Notes: a model not told the origin generated them from the letters alone. A stretch of 64,000 nucleotides of DNA from Phaeobacter sp. J2-8 (GCF_022867865.1 NZ_JALIEC010000006.1:124001-188000); one strand, 5' to 3'. Positions 1 to 9,859 are shown, counted from the stretch's first letter. Program-made: numbers and translations.

Positions 1-673
1 CGGCATAGGCTACCCAGCCCCGAAACGACAAGGCGGCATAAAACAGCGACGGCGCGACAAATCCGGCGTCGCGCAGCAGCATCTGTTCCACATCCGGGGT
101 CAGCAGGGTCAGTTGCTGCGCCATGGTATCGGCAGATTTGATGGCCGCCTGTGCGTCGCCATCGGGTCCGGCGGCAAAAGCGGCGGAGCGGGCCAGCCAG
201 TCTTTGGCCGCGCCGGTCTCTGGCGCGCAGTGATGTGCGACAATCACCGGCGCGCCGGGGGCCAGACGCGCCCGCAATCCGCGCAGAACCTCAAGCCGCT
301 CCGGGATCGACAGAAAATGCAGCGTCAACAGACAGGTCGCGCCGTCAAACGGCCAGAACGGGGCCTCGCCGATCCGGCCTTTGATCAATTCCACCTGCGC
401 GCCTTCGGGTTCCAGGATCCTTGCGGCGAGATCCAGCATCGGCTGCGACGGGTCGACGCCGACAAAGGACCAATCCGGTCGTGCCCGGGCAAAGGCCCGA
501 AGCTCCAGCCCGCCGCCTGCCCCCAGCACAAGAATGCAGGCCCCCGTTGCCGCCCGTTCTGACAGGAGGTTCAGCGCCATGTGATGCAGATCGGTGTAGC
601 CCGGAACGCGGCGCGGCGTGTCCGCACAATACCGGGCCACCCGGTCGGGATCGGCAAAAGGGTCTGGCGTCAT
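1..673 (-). CDS. SAM-dependent methyltransferase, class I (3' end cut by window edge)
   Basis: An open frame with no stop runs from an ATG at 673 to the left edge (224 codons visible). Residues about 45-52 read ILVLGAGGG, the glycine-rich SAM-binding motif I, followed by VGVDPSQPMLDLA, which holds the acidic residue expected at the end of strand beta-2. This is the Rossmann layout of class I methyltransferases; the substrate cannot be told. The ATG overlaps the TGA of the upstream flavoprotein gene by four bases (ATGA), so the two are probably translationally coupled and under the same Rrf2-type control. The C-terminal end lies outside the window. Confidence 0.8.
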   Translation of the reverse strand, partial: MTPDPFADPDRVARYCADTPRRVPGYTDLHHMALNLLSERAATGACILVLGAGGGLELRAFARARPDWSFVGVDPSQPMLDLAARILEPEGAQVELIKGRIGEAPFWPFDGATCLLTLHFLSIPERLEVLRGLRARLAPGAPVIVAHHCAPETGAAKDWLARSAAFAAGPDGDAQAAIKSADTMAQQLTLLTPDVEQMLLRDAGFVAPSLFYAALSFRGWVAYA

Positions 674-1578
674 GGCGCAAAGACCAGCGTGCGATGGGCT
701 GCGGTGCCTGCAGTAACACCGTCAGCAACCGCCCAGCTGACACTATGCGGCGCGCGTGCAATATCCCCGGCGGCATAGACCCCAACGCGCGAGGTCATCT
801 GGCTGTCATCCGTGACAATCATCGGCCCCATGGGAGAGTCGGTCATCTCCAGCCCAAGTTGGTCGGCCAGCGGGCTGGTCAGGGTGGACTGCGGCGCGAC
901 AAAAAGCGCCTCGATGTCGACCGCCTGGCCGTCTTGTAGCTGCACAGAGGCCAGCGCCTGTCCCGGCCCCTGCACCGCAGTCACCAGTCCGGGTTCGACC
1001 CGCACATCGCGTTGCGCCAGCGCGGCCTGATGGTCGTCGGACAGGGTATTTCCGTTTAAAAACAGCGTCGTCGGCCCCCATTCGGCCACCAATTGCGCCT
1101 GATGTACCGACATGTCCGTGCGGTAAAGCACGCCAAGTCGGCGATTGCTGAACTCAAACCCGTGACAATACGGACAGTGCAGAACGCTGCTGCCCCAACG
1201 CTGGGCCAGTCCGGGGATGTCGGGCAATTTGTCCTGTATCCCAAAGGCAAGGATCAGGATCCGGGCCTCGACAGGTGTCGCGCCCGGCGCGTCACCGGAC
1301 AGATCAACGACAAAGCTGCCGTCATGAGCAGAGGCCCTTTGCGCCGCGACCTCGCGGATTTTGACCGTGGGATAGCGGGCCAATTGGGCCTGCGCATCCG
1401 CAAGGATCGCCTGTGGCGCGCGCCCGTCATGGCCCAGAAACCCATGTGATGCGGCGGCAAACCGGTTGCGCGGGCGTTTGGTGTCCAGAACCAGCACGCG
1501 GCGCCGCGCCCGGCCAAGATAGGTGGCGGCCGCCAGACCGGCAAAGCCGCCGCCAACGACAATGGCATCATATTTCAT
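670..1578 (-). CDS. NAD(P)/FAD-dependent oxidoreductase, thioredoxin-reductase-like
   Basis: A 302-residue protein. The N-terminus MKYDAIVVGGGFAGLAAA is a dinucleotide-binding GxGxxG/A fold for FAD, and residues 135-138 are CPYC, matching the redox-active CxxC of the thioredoxin reductase fold. A C-terminal AGD block (YAAGDIARAP) is the second FAD-binding motif. The frame extends 38 codons further upstream, but the ATG at 1578 is chosen because a purine-rich GAAGGAAA precedes it and the fold starts there; the extension would run over the operator pair. It is divergent from an Rrf2-type regulator and followed by a coupled methyltransferase. The physiological electron acceptor is unknown; such stand-alone relatives often act in thiol or electrophile stress. 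Confidence 0.87.
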   Translation of the reverse strand: MKYDAIVVGGGFAGLAAATYLGRARRRVLVLDTKRPRNRFAAASHGFLGHDGRAPQAILADAQAQLARYPTVKIREVAAQRASAHDGSFVVDLSGDAPGATPVEARILILAFGIQDKLPDIPGLAQRWGSSVLHCPYCHGFEFSNRRLGVLYRTDMSVHQAQLVAEWGPTTLFLNGNTLSDDHQAALAQRDVRVEPGLVTAVQGPGQALASVQLQDGQAVDIEALFVAPQSTLTSPLADQLGLEMTDSPMGPMIVTDDSQMTSRVGVYAAGDIARAPHSVSWAVADGVTAGTAAHRTLVFAP

Positions 1579-1649
1579 CTTCGGTTTCCTTCGGATTTGG
1601 ACCGGCGCGGTACGCTGGTCTGAAGATTGGACATCGGTTTCCTCGGGAT

Positions 1650-1666
1650 GTATCTTTAACTGATAC
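1650..1666. promoter_or_regulatory. Operator site 1 of a divergent promoter (inverted repeat)
   Basis: The sequence GTATC-TTTAACT-GATAC is an inverted repeat with 5-bp arms. It is nearly the exact reverse complement of a second copy 36 bp away (one mismatch in 17). Its place between a flavoprotein gene and an Rrf2-type regulator gene makes it a likely binding site for that regulator. Confidence 0.65.
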
Positions 1667-1685
1667 GAAAAGAGAGGTGATTCAT

Positions 1686-1702
1686 GTATCAATTAAAGAT
1701 AC
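1686..1702. promoter_or_regulatory. Operator site 2 of a divergent promoter (inverted repeat)
   Basis: The sequence GTATC-AATTAAA-GATAC is the second copy of the 17-bp inverted repeat. Centre-to-centre distance to site 1 is 36 bp, between three and four helical turns, which would allow two dimers to bind along the promoter. Confidence 0.65.
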
Positions 1703-1778
1703 GAGAAATTCCAGGACTGTCAATCAACGTAATCAAGCGTTCGCGCCGGGCCGTATCCGGCACGCGAGGGCCGTCGGC

Positions 1779-2228
1779 ATGAACCGGGACACCCGGATGT
1801 CGGATGTGCTGCATGTCTTGCTGCATCTTGATCAGGTCGATGTGCCTGTCACCTCAGAGCGGCTGGCGCAAAGCATGGGCACCAATCCGGCGGTGTTTCG
1901 GCGCACGATGGCGGGATTGCGCAACGCTGGATATGTCCAATCGGGGCGTGGGCACGGCGGTGGTTGGTCACTGGCGCGACCTTTGGCAGAGATTACCCTG
2001 CTGGATGTGTATGACGCGCTGGGCAGGCCGACATTGTTTGCCATTGGCATGCGCTCGGACAACCCCGACTGTCTGGTCGAGCGTAACGTGAATTTGGCCC
2101 TGAAGGATACCATGGCGCAATCCGAGGCTTTGTTCATCTCCAGCTTCGGTGCCATTACATTGGACACATTGTTGCCGAAACTCCTGCGGCCCCGGTCGGC
2201 CGATTGCGTCACAAACCAGCCCGATTAA
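1779..2228 (+). CDS. Rrf2 family transcriptional regulator
   Basis: A 149-residue protein with an N-terminal winged helix: VTSERLAQSMGTNPAVFRRT is the recognition helix region, followed by LRNAGYVQSGRGHGGGWSLA, the glycine-rich wing typical of Rrf2/YwnA-type regulators. The iron-sulfur cysteine triplet of IscR/NsrR is absent; only two cysteines (near residues 100 and 143) are visible, so this is not an Fe-S sensor of the usual kind. The open frame extends upstream to 1413, but the ATG at 1779 has GAGGG eight bases before it and begins at the family's normal N-terminus. It probably represses the divergent flavoprotein/methyltransferase pair through the twin 17-bp palindromes. Confidence 0.83.
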   Translation: MNRDTRMSDVLHVLLHLDQVDVPVTSERLAQSMGTNPAVFRRTMAGLRNAGYVQSGRGHGGGWSLARPLAEITLLDVYDALGRPTLFAIGMRSDNPDCLVERNVNLALKDTMAQSEALFISSFGAITLDTLLPKLLRPRSADCVTNQPD

Positions 2229-2332
2229 GCGCCCCTGCCCCTGCCCCTGTGCCCATTGCCTGCGCCCTGCCGGTGCCGGACGGATCTGTGTCAGAGGCAC
2301 ATATCCTGCCCGGCCCGCGCATTGGACCGTTT

Positions 2333-3052
2333 CTACCAGGGCGTCACCCCGGCCGGTTCGACAAATGTCCCGGTGTCCTGACCTTCCAGGGCATAGCGCA
2401 CCGGCAATACCGCGCCCTCCTCCGGGGTCATGTCGCCCATACCGGTCAGGTCGGTCTTGACGAACCCCGGGCTGACGGAATTGACCTTGATGCCGCTGTC
2501 GCGCAGCTCTTCGGCCAATTGTACGGTCAGCATGTTCAGCGCGGCCTTCGAGGCATTGTAACCGATGAAGCGGGCGGCAAAATAGGGCGAGGTCGGGTCG
2601 CCATTTACCGCCAGCGAGCCCAGCGAACTGGACAGGTTCACGATTCGGCCCTGCCCCGCCGCTTTCAGCAAGGGCAGCATGGCCTGGGTCACTGTCAGAG
2701 TGCCGATGAAATTGACGTCCAACACCCTGCGCACGCTATCAATGGCGGCGCTGCCGGGCGTGCCATCGGTGAAATCGAACACGCCAGCATTGTTCACAAG
2801 AATATCAAGACGCCCAAACCGCGCCGTGATGTCGGCGGCGGCATCTGTCACGCTTTTGGGGATGGCAATATCGACCAGACAGGTCTCTGCTGTCAGCCCG
2901 CCCCTGGCAAGATCTGCGAGTGCCGCCGCGCCGCGCGCGGCGTCGCGCACGCCCAGAATAACCCTGACCCCGGCTTGGGCCAGCTGGCGGGCGATCTCCA
3001 GCCCGATGCCCTTGTTTGCGCCTGTGACCAGGGCGATAGGTTGCTGTTCCAT
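2333..3052 (-). CDS. SDR family oxidoreductase
   Basis: A 239-residue classical short-chain dehydrogenase/reductase. TGANKGIGLEIA at residues 10-21 is the TGxxxGIG cofactor motif, NNAG occurs near residue 88, and the catalytic Ser (NLSSSLG) and Tyr-x3-Lys (GYNASKAALN) are all present. The arginine-rich stretch after the second strand (GVRDAARG) suggests preference for NADP(H). It is divergent from a TetR-type regulator with a 14-bp palindrome in between, so it is probably the TetR target. The substrate cannot be told from the sequence. Confidence 0.87.
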   Translation of the reverse strand: MEQQPIALVTGANKGIGLEIARQLAQAGVRVILGVRDAARGAAALADLARGGLTAETCLVDIAIPKSVTDAAADITARFGRLDILVNNAGVFDFTDGTPGSAAIDSVRRVLDVNFIGTLTVTQAMLPLLKAAGQGRIVNLSSSLGSLAVNGDPTSPYFAARFIGYNASKAALNMLTVQLAEELRDSGIKVNSVSPGFVKTDLTGMGDMTPEEGAVLPVRYALEGQDTGTFVEPAGVTPW

Positions 3053-3090
3053 TGAAATTTTCCTTCGGTTTGACCTGTGTTCGAATTATA

Positions 3091-3104
3091 TGAAGGATCA
3101 TTCA
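3091..3104. promoter_or_regulatory. Candidate TetR-family operator
   Basis: TGAAGGATCATTCA is a palindrome matching its own reverse complement at 12 of 14 positions. It sits in the 68-bp gap between the divergent SDR and TetR genes, where a local repressor would be expected to bind. Confidence 0.5.
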
Positions 3105-3120
3105 GCTTTTGGATTCGCAT

Positions 3121-3750
3121 ATGATCGACCCGGCCCCGGCGGCCCTGACCGCCCGTAAAACACCGCGCCAAAGCCGCGCAAAGGTGACGTTGGATGCCAT
3201 TTTCGAGGCCGCCATTCAGGTTTTAATTCGCGATGGCATGGCCAGCCTGACAACCACCCGCGTGGCCGAACGGGCCGGGGTGTCGGTTGGGACGATGTAC
3301 CAGTATTTTCCCAACAAACAGGCGCTGATCTATGCGTTGAATGCCCGATATCTCGAAGCCTTGGCAGAACGGATTGAGGCGACCTGTCAATCGCAGCATG
3401 GCGCAGCGATTAACCAGATGATTGACGCCCTGATCGACACCTATTGGCGGGCCAAGACCGAACGCGCCGAGGCCACCCGCGCATTGTATAAATCCGTGGT
3501 TGAGATGGACAATGACGCGTTGGTCCAGCGGTTTGCCGCCCGGACCAACGAAGCGACCCGGGCGATGCTGATCAGCGCGCCGAATGTGCAGTTTCGCAGC
3601 CCGGACATCACCCATCTGACGCTTGTCACGGTCATTTTTGGCGCTGTCCGCAATGTGTTCGAACGCAATCTTGATCCGCCCGATGCCGAGGCGCTTCGCG
3701 TGGAACTGATTGCAATGTGTCAGGCCTATGTTGCCGCCGCCCGGCTTTGA
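3121..3750 (+). CDS. TetR/AcrR family transcriptional regulator
   Basis: A 209-residue regulator. The N-terminal helix-turn-helix is clear: LTTTRVAERAGVSVGTMYQY followed by FPNKQALIYAL, the TetR signature. The remaining 140 residues are helical and variable, as expected for a ligand-binding domain. Two starts are possible: TTG at 3109, or ATG at 3121 with GGA seven bases upstream. I chose the ATG. It is divergent from an SDR gene and most likely controls it and itself. The ligand is unknown. Confidence 0.85.
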   Translation: MIDPAPAALTARKTPRQSRAKVTLDAIFEAAIQVLIRDGMASLTTTRVAERAGVSVGTMYQYFPNKQALIYALNARYLEALAERIEATCQSQHGAAINQMIDALIDTYWRAKTERAEATRALYKSVVEMDNDALVQRFAARTNEATRAMLISAPNVQFRSPDITHLTLVTVIFGAVRNVFERNLDPPDAEALRVELIAMCQAYVAAARL

Positions 3751-4144
3751 TCCGCGACTGTTCCATTGTGTGCCTTTGTGCAGTTCTGCCCGCAGCGGCC
3801 CGCAATTCGGCGCATATTTGATTAAAAAACAGGCACCTCGATTTGATGCGGGGCAGAGGGCTGGCCGGGTCACTGACCTGCCCGCGCAACTCTACTCAGA
3901 TCCGGGTTTGATCTTAACAGGTTGAAAAATATAAGTAATACTCTCAAGAGCGGGCGCAGAAGCCCCCCGGAAGACCGGCAAATTCCGCCAATGCAAATGC
4001 GGAACTGCCCTGCCGACGGTATTTGCACAGCCCCGTGCACAATCAATATCTGGCGGCCTCGCCAACTTGTGCCACGCTTAACGGATTAAGCAGACCGGGG
4101 CAGTCCCGGCGGCACTATAAAAACGGAAACAAGGGGGTTCTGCC
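3751..4144. other. 394-bp intergenic region upstream of the symporter operon
   Basis: No convincing coding frame on either strand. It contains two inverted repeats that may be regulator sites: TTCCGC-N10-GCGGAA (3983-4004) and a TTGCAC-N6-GTGCAC element near 4022-4040. The last 50 bases before the symporter operon include an AT-rich stretch (TATAAAAA near 4117) and a purine-rich ribosome binding region (AACAAGGGGG) just before the ATG at 4145. Nothing else is recognised. Confidence 0.5.
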
Positions 4145-4465
4145 ATGTCCAACGTAACCTATTCTACGGCCGCCGGGGGGGCGGCGCAGCCCGGCGGCTA
4201 CCCGTGGCTCGGCATTGTGCCACAAAGCACGACCGGCCGGATGTTCCTGGCATGGGGGCTTTTGAACGTCGTGCTGGCGTTGCTGCCGGTGTTCGACATC
4301 CTTGGCAACGGCGCGGAACAGGGGCCTTTGGCGATGCCGCTGACGATATTTTACTGCTACGCGGTGTTTTCCCTGAATTGCCTTCTGGGTGCGGTTTATT
4401 ACCTCGTGCGCGGGCGCGCCTGGGTCGCACTTGAACAAAGCCAAAATGCGGGGCCCCGGACATGA
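4145..4465 (+). CDS. Small two-TM membrane protein coupled to a solute symporter
   Basis: A 106-residue protein with two hydrophobic segments (about residues 32-52, FLAWGLLNVVLALLPVFDIL, and 66-88, PLTIFYCYAVFSLNCLLGAV). A ribosome binding site AAGGGGG precedes the start. Its stop overlaps the start of the downstream symporter gene by four bases (ATGA), which implies coupled translation and perhaps a complex. I do not recognise a named family with certainty; small two-TM partners are known next to some sodium:solute symporters, and that role is inferred from context only. Confidence 0.75.
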   Translation: MSNVTYSTAAGGAAQPGGYPWLGIVPQSTTGRMFLAWGLLNVVLALLPVFDILGNGAEQGPLAMPLTIFYCYAVFSLNCLLGAVYYLVRGRAWVALEQSQNAGPRT

Positions 4466-5961
4466 CCACCTTTGTGACACTTCTGGGCATTTCGCTCTAT
4501 CTCGTGCTGATGTTCTATATCGCCTATCGGGCGTATAAGACCAACAAACACGACGACCCCGAGGATTGGTTCCTGATGGGGCGTGGTGCAAACACCCTGA
4601 TGCTGGTCGGCACGATGTTTGCGACCTGGTTTTCCACCTTTGCTTTCCTCGGCGGGCCCGGCTTTTTCTACAAGATTGGCGTGAACTGGCTTCTGTTTGG
4701 GTTCTTCAACGCGATGGGGCCGGTCATGGTGATGGTGCTGGGGCCGCGGATCTGGGCGCTTGGCAAGAAGTTCAACTTCATCACCCCCGGCGATCTGTTG
4801 GCGACCTATTACAACAGCAGCCGCCGCATTCGTATCCTGACCGGGCTGATCTGTATTGCGGTGCTGTTCCCCTATTCCGCGATTCAGATCACCGGCATCG
4901 CCATTGCGCTGAATTCGATCTCTGGCGGATTGATTGCCTTTAACGTTGGTGTCCTGCTGATTGCGGTCTGTGTCGGGGTCTATTCCTTTGTCGGCGGCAG
5001 CCGGGCGGTGGTCTGGACCGATGTGATCCAGGGCTTCATCTTTGCCCTGCTGTTGCTGGGCACGATGTTGCTGGTGATCCGCTGGGCCGGTGGCTGGTCC
5101 GAAGGCTGGGTGGCGGCAACCACAGCACGCCCCGAGATGTTCATCTTTGACGGTGGAGCAGGCAATTACATCACGCTGATGACGCTCTGGACCTTTGGCT
5201 GGGTGCTGACCCCGCATCTGTGGCAACGTCTTTATATGGCCGACAGCCCGCAAACGCTGGTCAAAGGGGCCGCCATCACATCCTTTCTGGCGTTGTTTGT
5301 CGTCACCTTTACCGGTGTGGTGATCGGGATGATGTCGCTGGGCATGGACATCACGATCCCCGAAGGCAACACAACCGACGCGCTGGTGCCGGAAATCTTT
5401 GCGCAATACCTGCCGGCGATGGGTGTCGTGCTGGTGATCGCGGTGTTTGCCGCGGGCATGTCGACGCTGGACAGCCAGATGATTTCGGCGACCTCCAGCT
5501 TTACCCAGGATCTGGTGCCAAGCATCAGGAATGTCGACAACAGCCAACGGATGCGGCTGGCGCGCTATTTCGAGGTGGCCTTTGTGCTGGCGCTTGTCGC
5601 ATTTGCCTTCTCGCCACAGGGGCGGTCGTTGATTGCGCCGCTGGCGTCGATCGGGGTCGGGATGGCATTGTCCTTCCTGCTGCCGCTGCTGGGGGCATTG
5701 TTCTGGAACCGCGCGTCTGAACCGGCGGCCTTCTGGGGGATGTTGCTGGGCTGGGGGGTGATGGTGGCGATGCAGTTCAATCTGCTGCCGAACCCCGGTC
5801 TGATTGGCCCGCCGCTTTGGGGTCTGATTGTCAGCGCGGTGGTGTTCTTTGGTGGATCTCTGTTGCGCGATGATCCGGTTGATCCGGCCCGTCGCAAGGA
5901 ATTCCAGGACGATATGGCCGACCGCTTTCCGGAAACCAACGGCAAGATCCAGACCACCTGA
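4462..5961 (+). CDS. Sodium:solute symporter family protein (SSS)
   Basis: A 499-residue polytopic membrane protein with about 13 hydrophobic helices. An SSS-like pattern is visible: the N-terminal YIAYRAYKTNKHDDPEDWFL entry (related to the x-D-F-x-x-A-GR region), glycine-rich helices, and FAAGMSTLDSQMISATSSF, which matches the conserved STLDS sodium-site motif in helix 8. The substrate is unknown; the neighbouring LysR and nitrilase genes hint at a nitrogen-containing small molecule, but this is only context. It overlaps the small TM gene upstream by four bases and is followed by a strong terminator. Confidence 0.88.
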   Translation: MTTFVTLLGISLYLVLMFYIAYRAYKTNKHDDPEDWFLMGRGANTLMLVGTMFATWFSTFAFLGGPGFFYKIGVNWLLFGFFNAMGPVMVMVLGPRIWALGKKFNFITPGDLLATYYNSSRRIRILTGLICIAVLFPYSAIQITGIAIALNSISGGLIAFNVGVLLIAVCVGVYSFVGGSRAVVWTDVIQGFIFALLLLGTMLLVIRWAGGWSEGWVAATTARPEMFIFDGGAGNYITLMTLWTFGWVLTPHLWQRLYMADSPQTLVKGAAITSFLALFVVTFTGVVIGMMSLGMDITIPEGNTTDALVPEIFAQYLPAMGVVLVIAVFAAGMSTLDSQMISATSSFTQDLVPSIRNVDNSQRMRLARYFEVAFVLALVAFAFSPQGRSLIAPLASIGVGMALSFLLPLLGALFWNRASEPAAFWGMLLGWGVMVAMQFNLLPNPGLIGPPLWGLIVSAVVFFGGSLLRDDPVDPARRKEFQDDMADRFPETNGKIQTT

Positions 5962-5984
5962 TCCTGCCACATGACAGACAATCG

Positions 5985-6018
5985 AAACGGCCCGCAGAGC
6001 GATCTGTGGGCCGTTTTT
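5985..6018 (+). terminator. Rho-independent terminator after the symporter gene
   Basis: Left arm AAACGGCCCGCAGA (5985-5998), four-base loop GCGA, right arm TCTGTGGGCCGTTT (6003-6016) with 13 of 14 positions pairing, and a run of five T at 6014-6018. It lies 24 bp past the symporter stop. Confidence 0.88.
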
Positions 6019-6107
6019 CCGTGGTTCCGGATTTCAACGCATGCGCCGCGTTCTCGTGTTACACAGGTGTCACAGGCTGCTGTATACGGGCGCAAAAGGG
6101 TAGGTTC

Positions 6108-7013
6108 ATGGCGGATCCATTGGAAAATCTGGATTGGGACGATCTGAAGGTCTTTCTGACCTCGGTGCGGTGTCAAAGCGTCAGCGCCGCCGCGCGTGAC
6201 CTTTCGGTCAGCCATTCCACAGTATCGCGGCGGTTGTCGCGGTTGGAATACACCCTGGGCGCGGCCCTGTTCGAGCGTAACCGCGAGGGGCTTGTCCTGA
6301 CCACCTTTGGCCATATGGTGCTGCGGCGCGCAGAGGAGGTTGCCCTGGGCATCAACAGCCTGCGCAGCGACATGTCCGGCGAAGGTGACACCAGCGGCGT
6401 GATCCGCTTTGCCACGATGGAGGGCATCGCCTCACTCTATCTGTCGTCGCGGCTGGCCGGGTTTCAGGCCAGCTTTCCCGGTATCCGGCTGGAGCTTTTG
6501 ACAACGTCAAGGCAGGTCCAGATCAGCCACCGCGAAGCGGATATGTTCCTCAGCTTCTTTCGCCCCCAGGGGGACAAGATGGCGACCCAGAAATTCGGCG
6601 CCTTCGGCATCGGGCTTTATGCAGCAGAAAGCTATATTTCGAGCCACGGCGTGCCGGAAAGCCAACATGATCTCGCGGCGCATAGCTATGTTGGATACCT
6701 TGATCAATTTGTTGAACTGGATGCCGTGCGCTGGTTGGAAGAGATGGTGCATCAGCCCAATATCGTCTTCTGGAGCAACAGCATGATCGCACAGCGCAAC
6801 GCCGCCCGTGGGGGCCTGGGCATTGTGGCGCTGCCGCATTTCGCCCTGTCCGATCAGGACAGTCTGATCCGCATCATGCCGGACCTGTCGGTCACGCGCA
6901 CCTTGTGGCTGACCGTGCATCAGGATCTGCGCCATCTGCCGCATATCGTTGCGTTGAAGAAATTCCTCGCCCAGCTTTTTCAGGAAGACGCCACATATCT
7001 CGCTGGAGAATGA
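6108..7013 (+). CDS. LysR family transcriptional regulator
   Basis: A 301-residue protein with an N-terminal LysR helix-turn-helix (VSAAARDLSVSHSTVSRRLS, about residues 24-43) and a C-terminal periplasmic-binding-protein-like effector domain of normal length. The frame runs upstream to 6006, across the terminator of the previous gene, so the ATG at 6108 is the sensible start. It lies between the symporter gene and a nitrilase gene on the same strand, and is a candidate regulator of one or both. The effector domain resembles those of LysR regulators that recognise small organic ligands, but no ligand can be named. Confidence 0.87.
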   Translation: MADPLENLDWDDLKVFLTSVRCQSVSAAARDLSVSHSTVSRRLSRLEYTLGAALFERNREGLVLTTFGHMVLRRAEEVALGINSLRSDMSGEGDTSGVIRFATMEGIASLYLSSRLAGFQASFPGIRLELLTTSRQVQISHREADMFLSFFRPQGDKMATQKFGAFGIGLYAAESYISSHGVPESQHDLAAHSYVGYLDQFVELDAVRWLEEMVHQPNIVFWSNSMIAQRNAARGGLGIVALPHFALSDQDSLIRIMPDLSVTRTLWLTVHQDLRHLPHIVALKKFLAQLFQEDATYLAGE

Positions 7014-7123
7014 ATGGGGATAGCCGCGCGCCGATTGCCAAATCAGCACAGCGGCGTTCGCAAATGAATATTGGGATCACCGCCACTTTCCGGGACATTC
7101 GGTTGAACCAAAGGAGTTTGCGA

Positions 7124-8221
7124 ATGTTCGACACCCATAGTTTCCGGGCCGCCGCCGCCCATATCGCCCCGGTTTACCTTGATCCGGTCGCAAGCGCCGA
7201 AAAGGCGGTGTCGGCCATCGCAGAAGCGGCCCGAAACGGCGCGTCCATCGTCGTCTTTGCCGAGGCATTTTTGCCGGGGTTCCCGGTGTGGGCGGCGATA
7301 CATGCCCCGATCCGGTCCCATGATCTGTTTGCGCAATATGCCGCCGCATCGGTGTTTGCCGATGGCCCCGAGATCGAGATGATCCGCCAGGCCGCCGCGC
7401 GTCATGACATCATGGTGTCCATTGGCCTGTCAGAGCGCAATCCCGCCTCTGTCGGCAGTCTTTGGAATTCGAACCTGTTGATTGACGAAACCGGCCGGGT
7501 CGTGAACCATCACCGCAAGCTGGTGCCGACATTTTATGAAAAACTGGTCTGGGATCCCGGCGACGGTGCCGGGCTGAACGTCAGCGCCAGCCGCTGCGGT
7601 CGGGTTGGGGCGCTGATTTGCGGGGAAAACACCAATCCGCTGTCGCGGTACAGCCTGATTGCCCAGGGGGAACAGGTGCATATTTCGACCTATCCGCCGA
7701 TCTGGCCCACCCGCCCGCCCGAGGACAGCGGCAATTACGACAATCGCGCCGCCAATCACATCCGCGCGGCGGGCCATTGTTTTGAGGCAAAATGTTTTGG
7801 CATTGTCGTGGCGTCGCCGTTTGACAAAACCGCAACCGAGGTGGTCGCAGGCAAAGACCCCGCGCTGATCCCCTTGCTGGATGAATGCAGCCGCGCGCCC
7901 AGTTTCTTTGTTGATCCCACCGGCCAGCTGATCGGGGAAAGCACCGTAGACGAGGGCATCATCTATGCCGATATAGATCTGGCCCGCTGTCTGGAACCAA
8001 AACGGTTTCACGATCTGGCGGCAGGCTATAACCGGTTTGACATCTTTGATCTGGCGGTGACCCGCAAGCGCGGGGTGCCAATCCGCTTCACCGACCAGCC
8101 CCAGCCGCCAAAACCCCAGCCGCCAGAGCCGCAGCCGCCAGAGTCGCAGCAGGCTGGGCCGCAGCAGGCTGCGCCATCTGGGGACAGTGACACGGATGCA
8201 GCGCCGCCAACGGCGGGCTGA
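7124..8221 (+). CDS. Nitrilase / carbon-nitrogen hydrolase with repetitive C-terminal tail
   Basis: A 365-residue nitrilase-superfamily enzyme that hydrolyses nitriles to acids plus ammonia (or related C-N bonds). The catalytic triad is visible: Glu47 (VFAEAFLPGFP), Lys132 (HHRKLVPT) and Cys166 (ALICGENTN). The CGEN context and overall pattern fit the nitrilase/cyanide-hydratase branch better than amidases. AAGGAG lies seven bases before the ATG at 7124; the longer frame upstream is rejected. After the catalytic domain (to about residue 325) there is an unusual low-complexity tail of about 40 residues built of QPPxP and QQAxP units, encoded by 15-nt repeats. Whether the enzyme takes aliphatic or aromatic nitriles cannot be decided. 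Confidence 0.88.
   Translation: MFDTHSFRAAAAHIAPVYLDPVASAEKAVSAIAEAARNGASIVVFAEAFLPGFPVWAAIHAPIRSHDLFAQYAAASVFADGPEIEMIRQAAARHDIMVSIGLSERNPASVGSLWNSNLLIDETGRVVNHHRKLVPTFYEKLVWDPGDGAGLNVSASRCGRVGALICGENTNPLSRYSLIAQGEQVHISTYPPIWPTRPPEDSGNYDNRAANHIRAAGHCFEAKCFGIVVASPFDKTATEVVAGKDPALIPLLDECSRAPSFFVDPTGQLIGESTVDEGIIYADIDLARCLEPKRFHDLAAGYNRFDIFDLAVTRKRGVPIRFTDQPQPPKPQPPEPQPPESQQAGPQQAAPSGDSDTDAAPPTAG
8098..8170 (+). repeat. 15-nt tandem repeats in the nitrilase tail
   Basis: About five imperfect 15-nt units of the form CAG CCG CCA GAG CCG encode the Pro/Gln-rich QPPxP units at the end of the nitrilase. The last two units drift to CAG CAG GCT GNG CCN. Confidence 0.75.
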
Positions 8222-8244
8222 CATCCCGCCCCCAGTTTGGTCCA

Positions 8245-8310
8245 CCGGTCTTGCTCAGACCGGCGTCACTCAGACTGGCCTCGTTCAGCTTGGACTTCCC
8301 CAAGCGGGCG
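8245..8310. repeat. Degenerate 15-nt repeats and hairpin between convergent genes
   Basis: A hairpin with 7-bp arms, CCGGTCT (8245-8251) and AGACCGG (8257-8263), sits between the convergent nitrilase and glycerol kinase genes; no T-run follows, so terminator function is uncertain. The hairpin is part of a run of about four degenerate 15-nt units containing CAGACNGGC or similar. Confidence 0.5.
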
Positions 8311-9789
<1,479 letters not shown>

Positions 9790-9859
9790 TGGACCGCGAC
9801 CTCCCTCGGGTTTGGCGGAGTGGATGGTATGGGACGGATTTGGAAGGGGCAAGGGTGGC

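Noticed and set aside
1413-1778. N-terminal extension of the Rrf2-type regulator by 122 codons
   Set aside because: It would cover both operators and the start of the divergent gene; the ATG at 1779 has a good ribosome binding site and the normal family N-terminus.
4399-5970. A 523-codon minus-strand open frame
   Set aside because: Antisense to the symporter gene; its composition (many His, Gln, Arg) is typical of a shadow.
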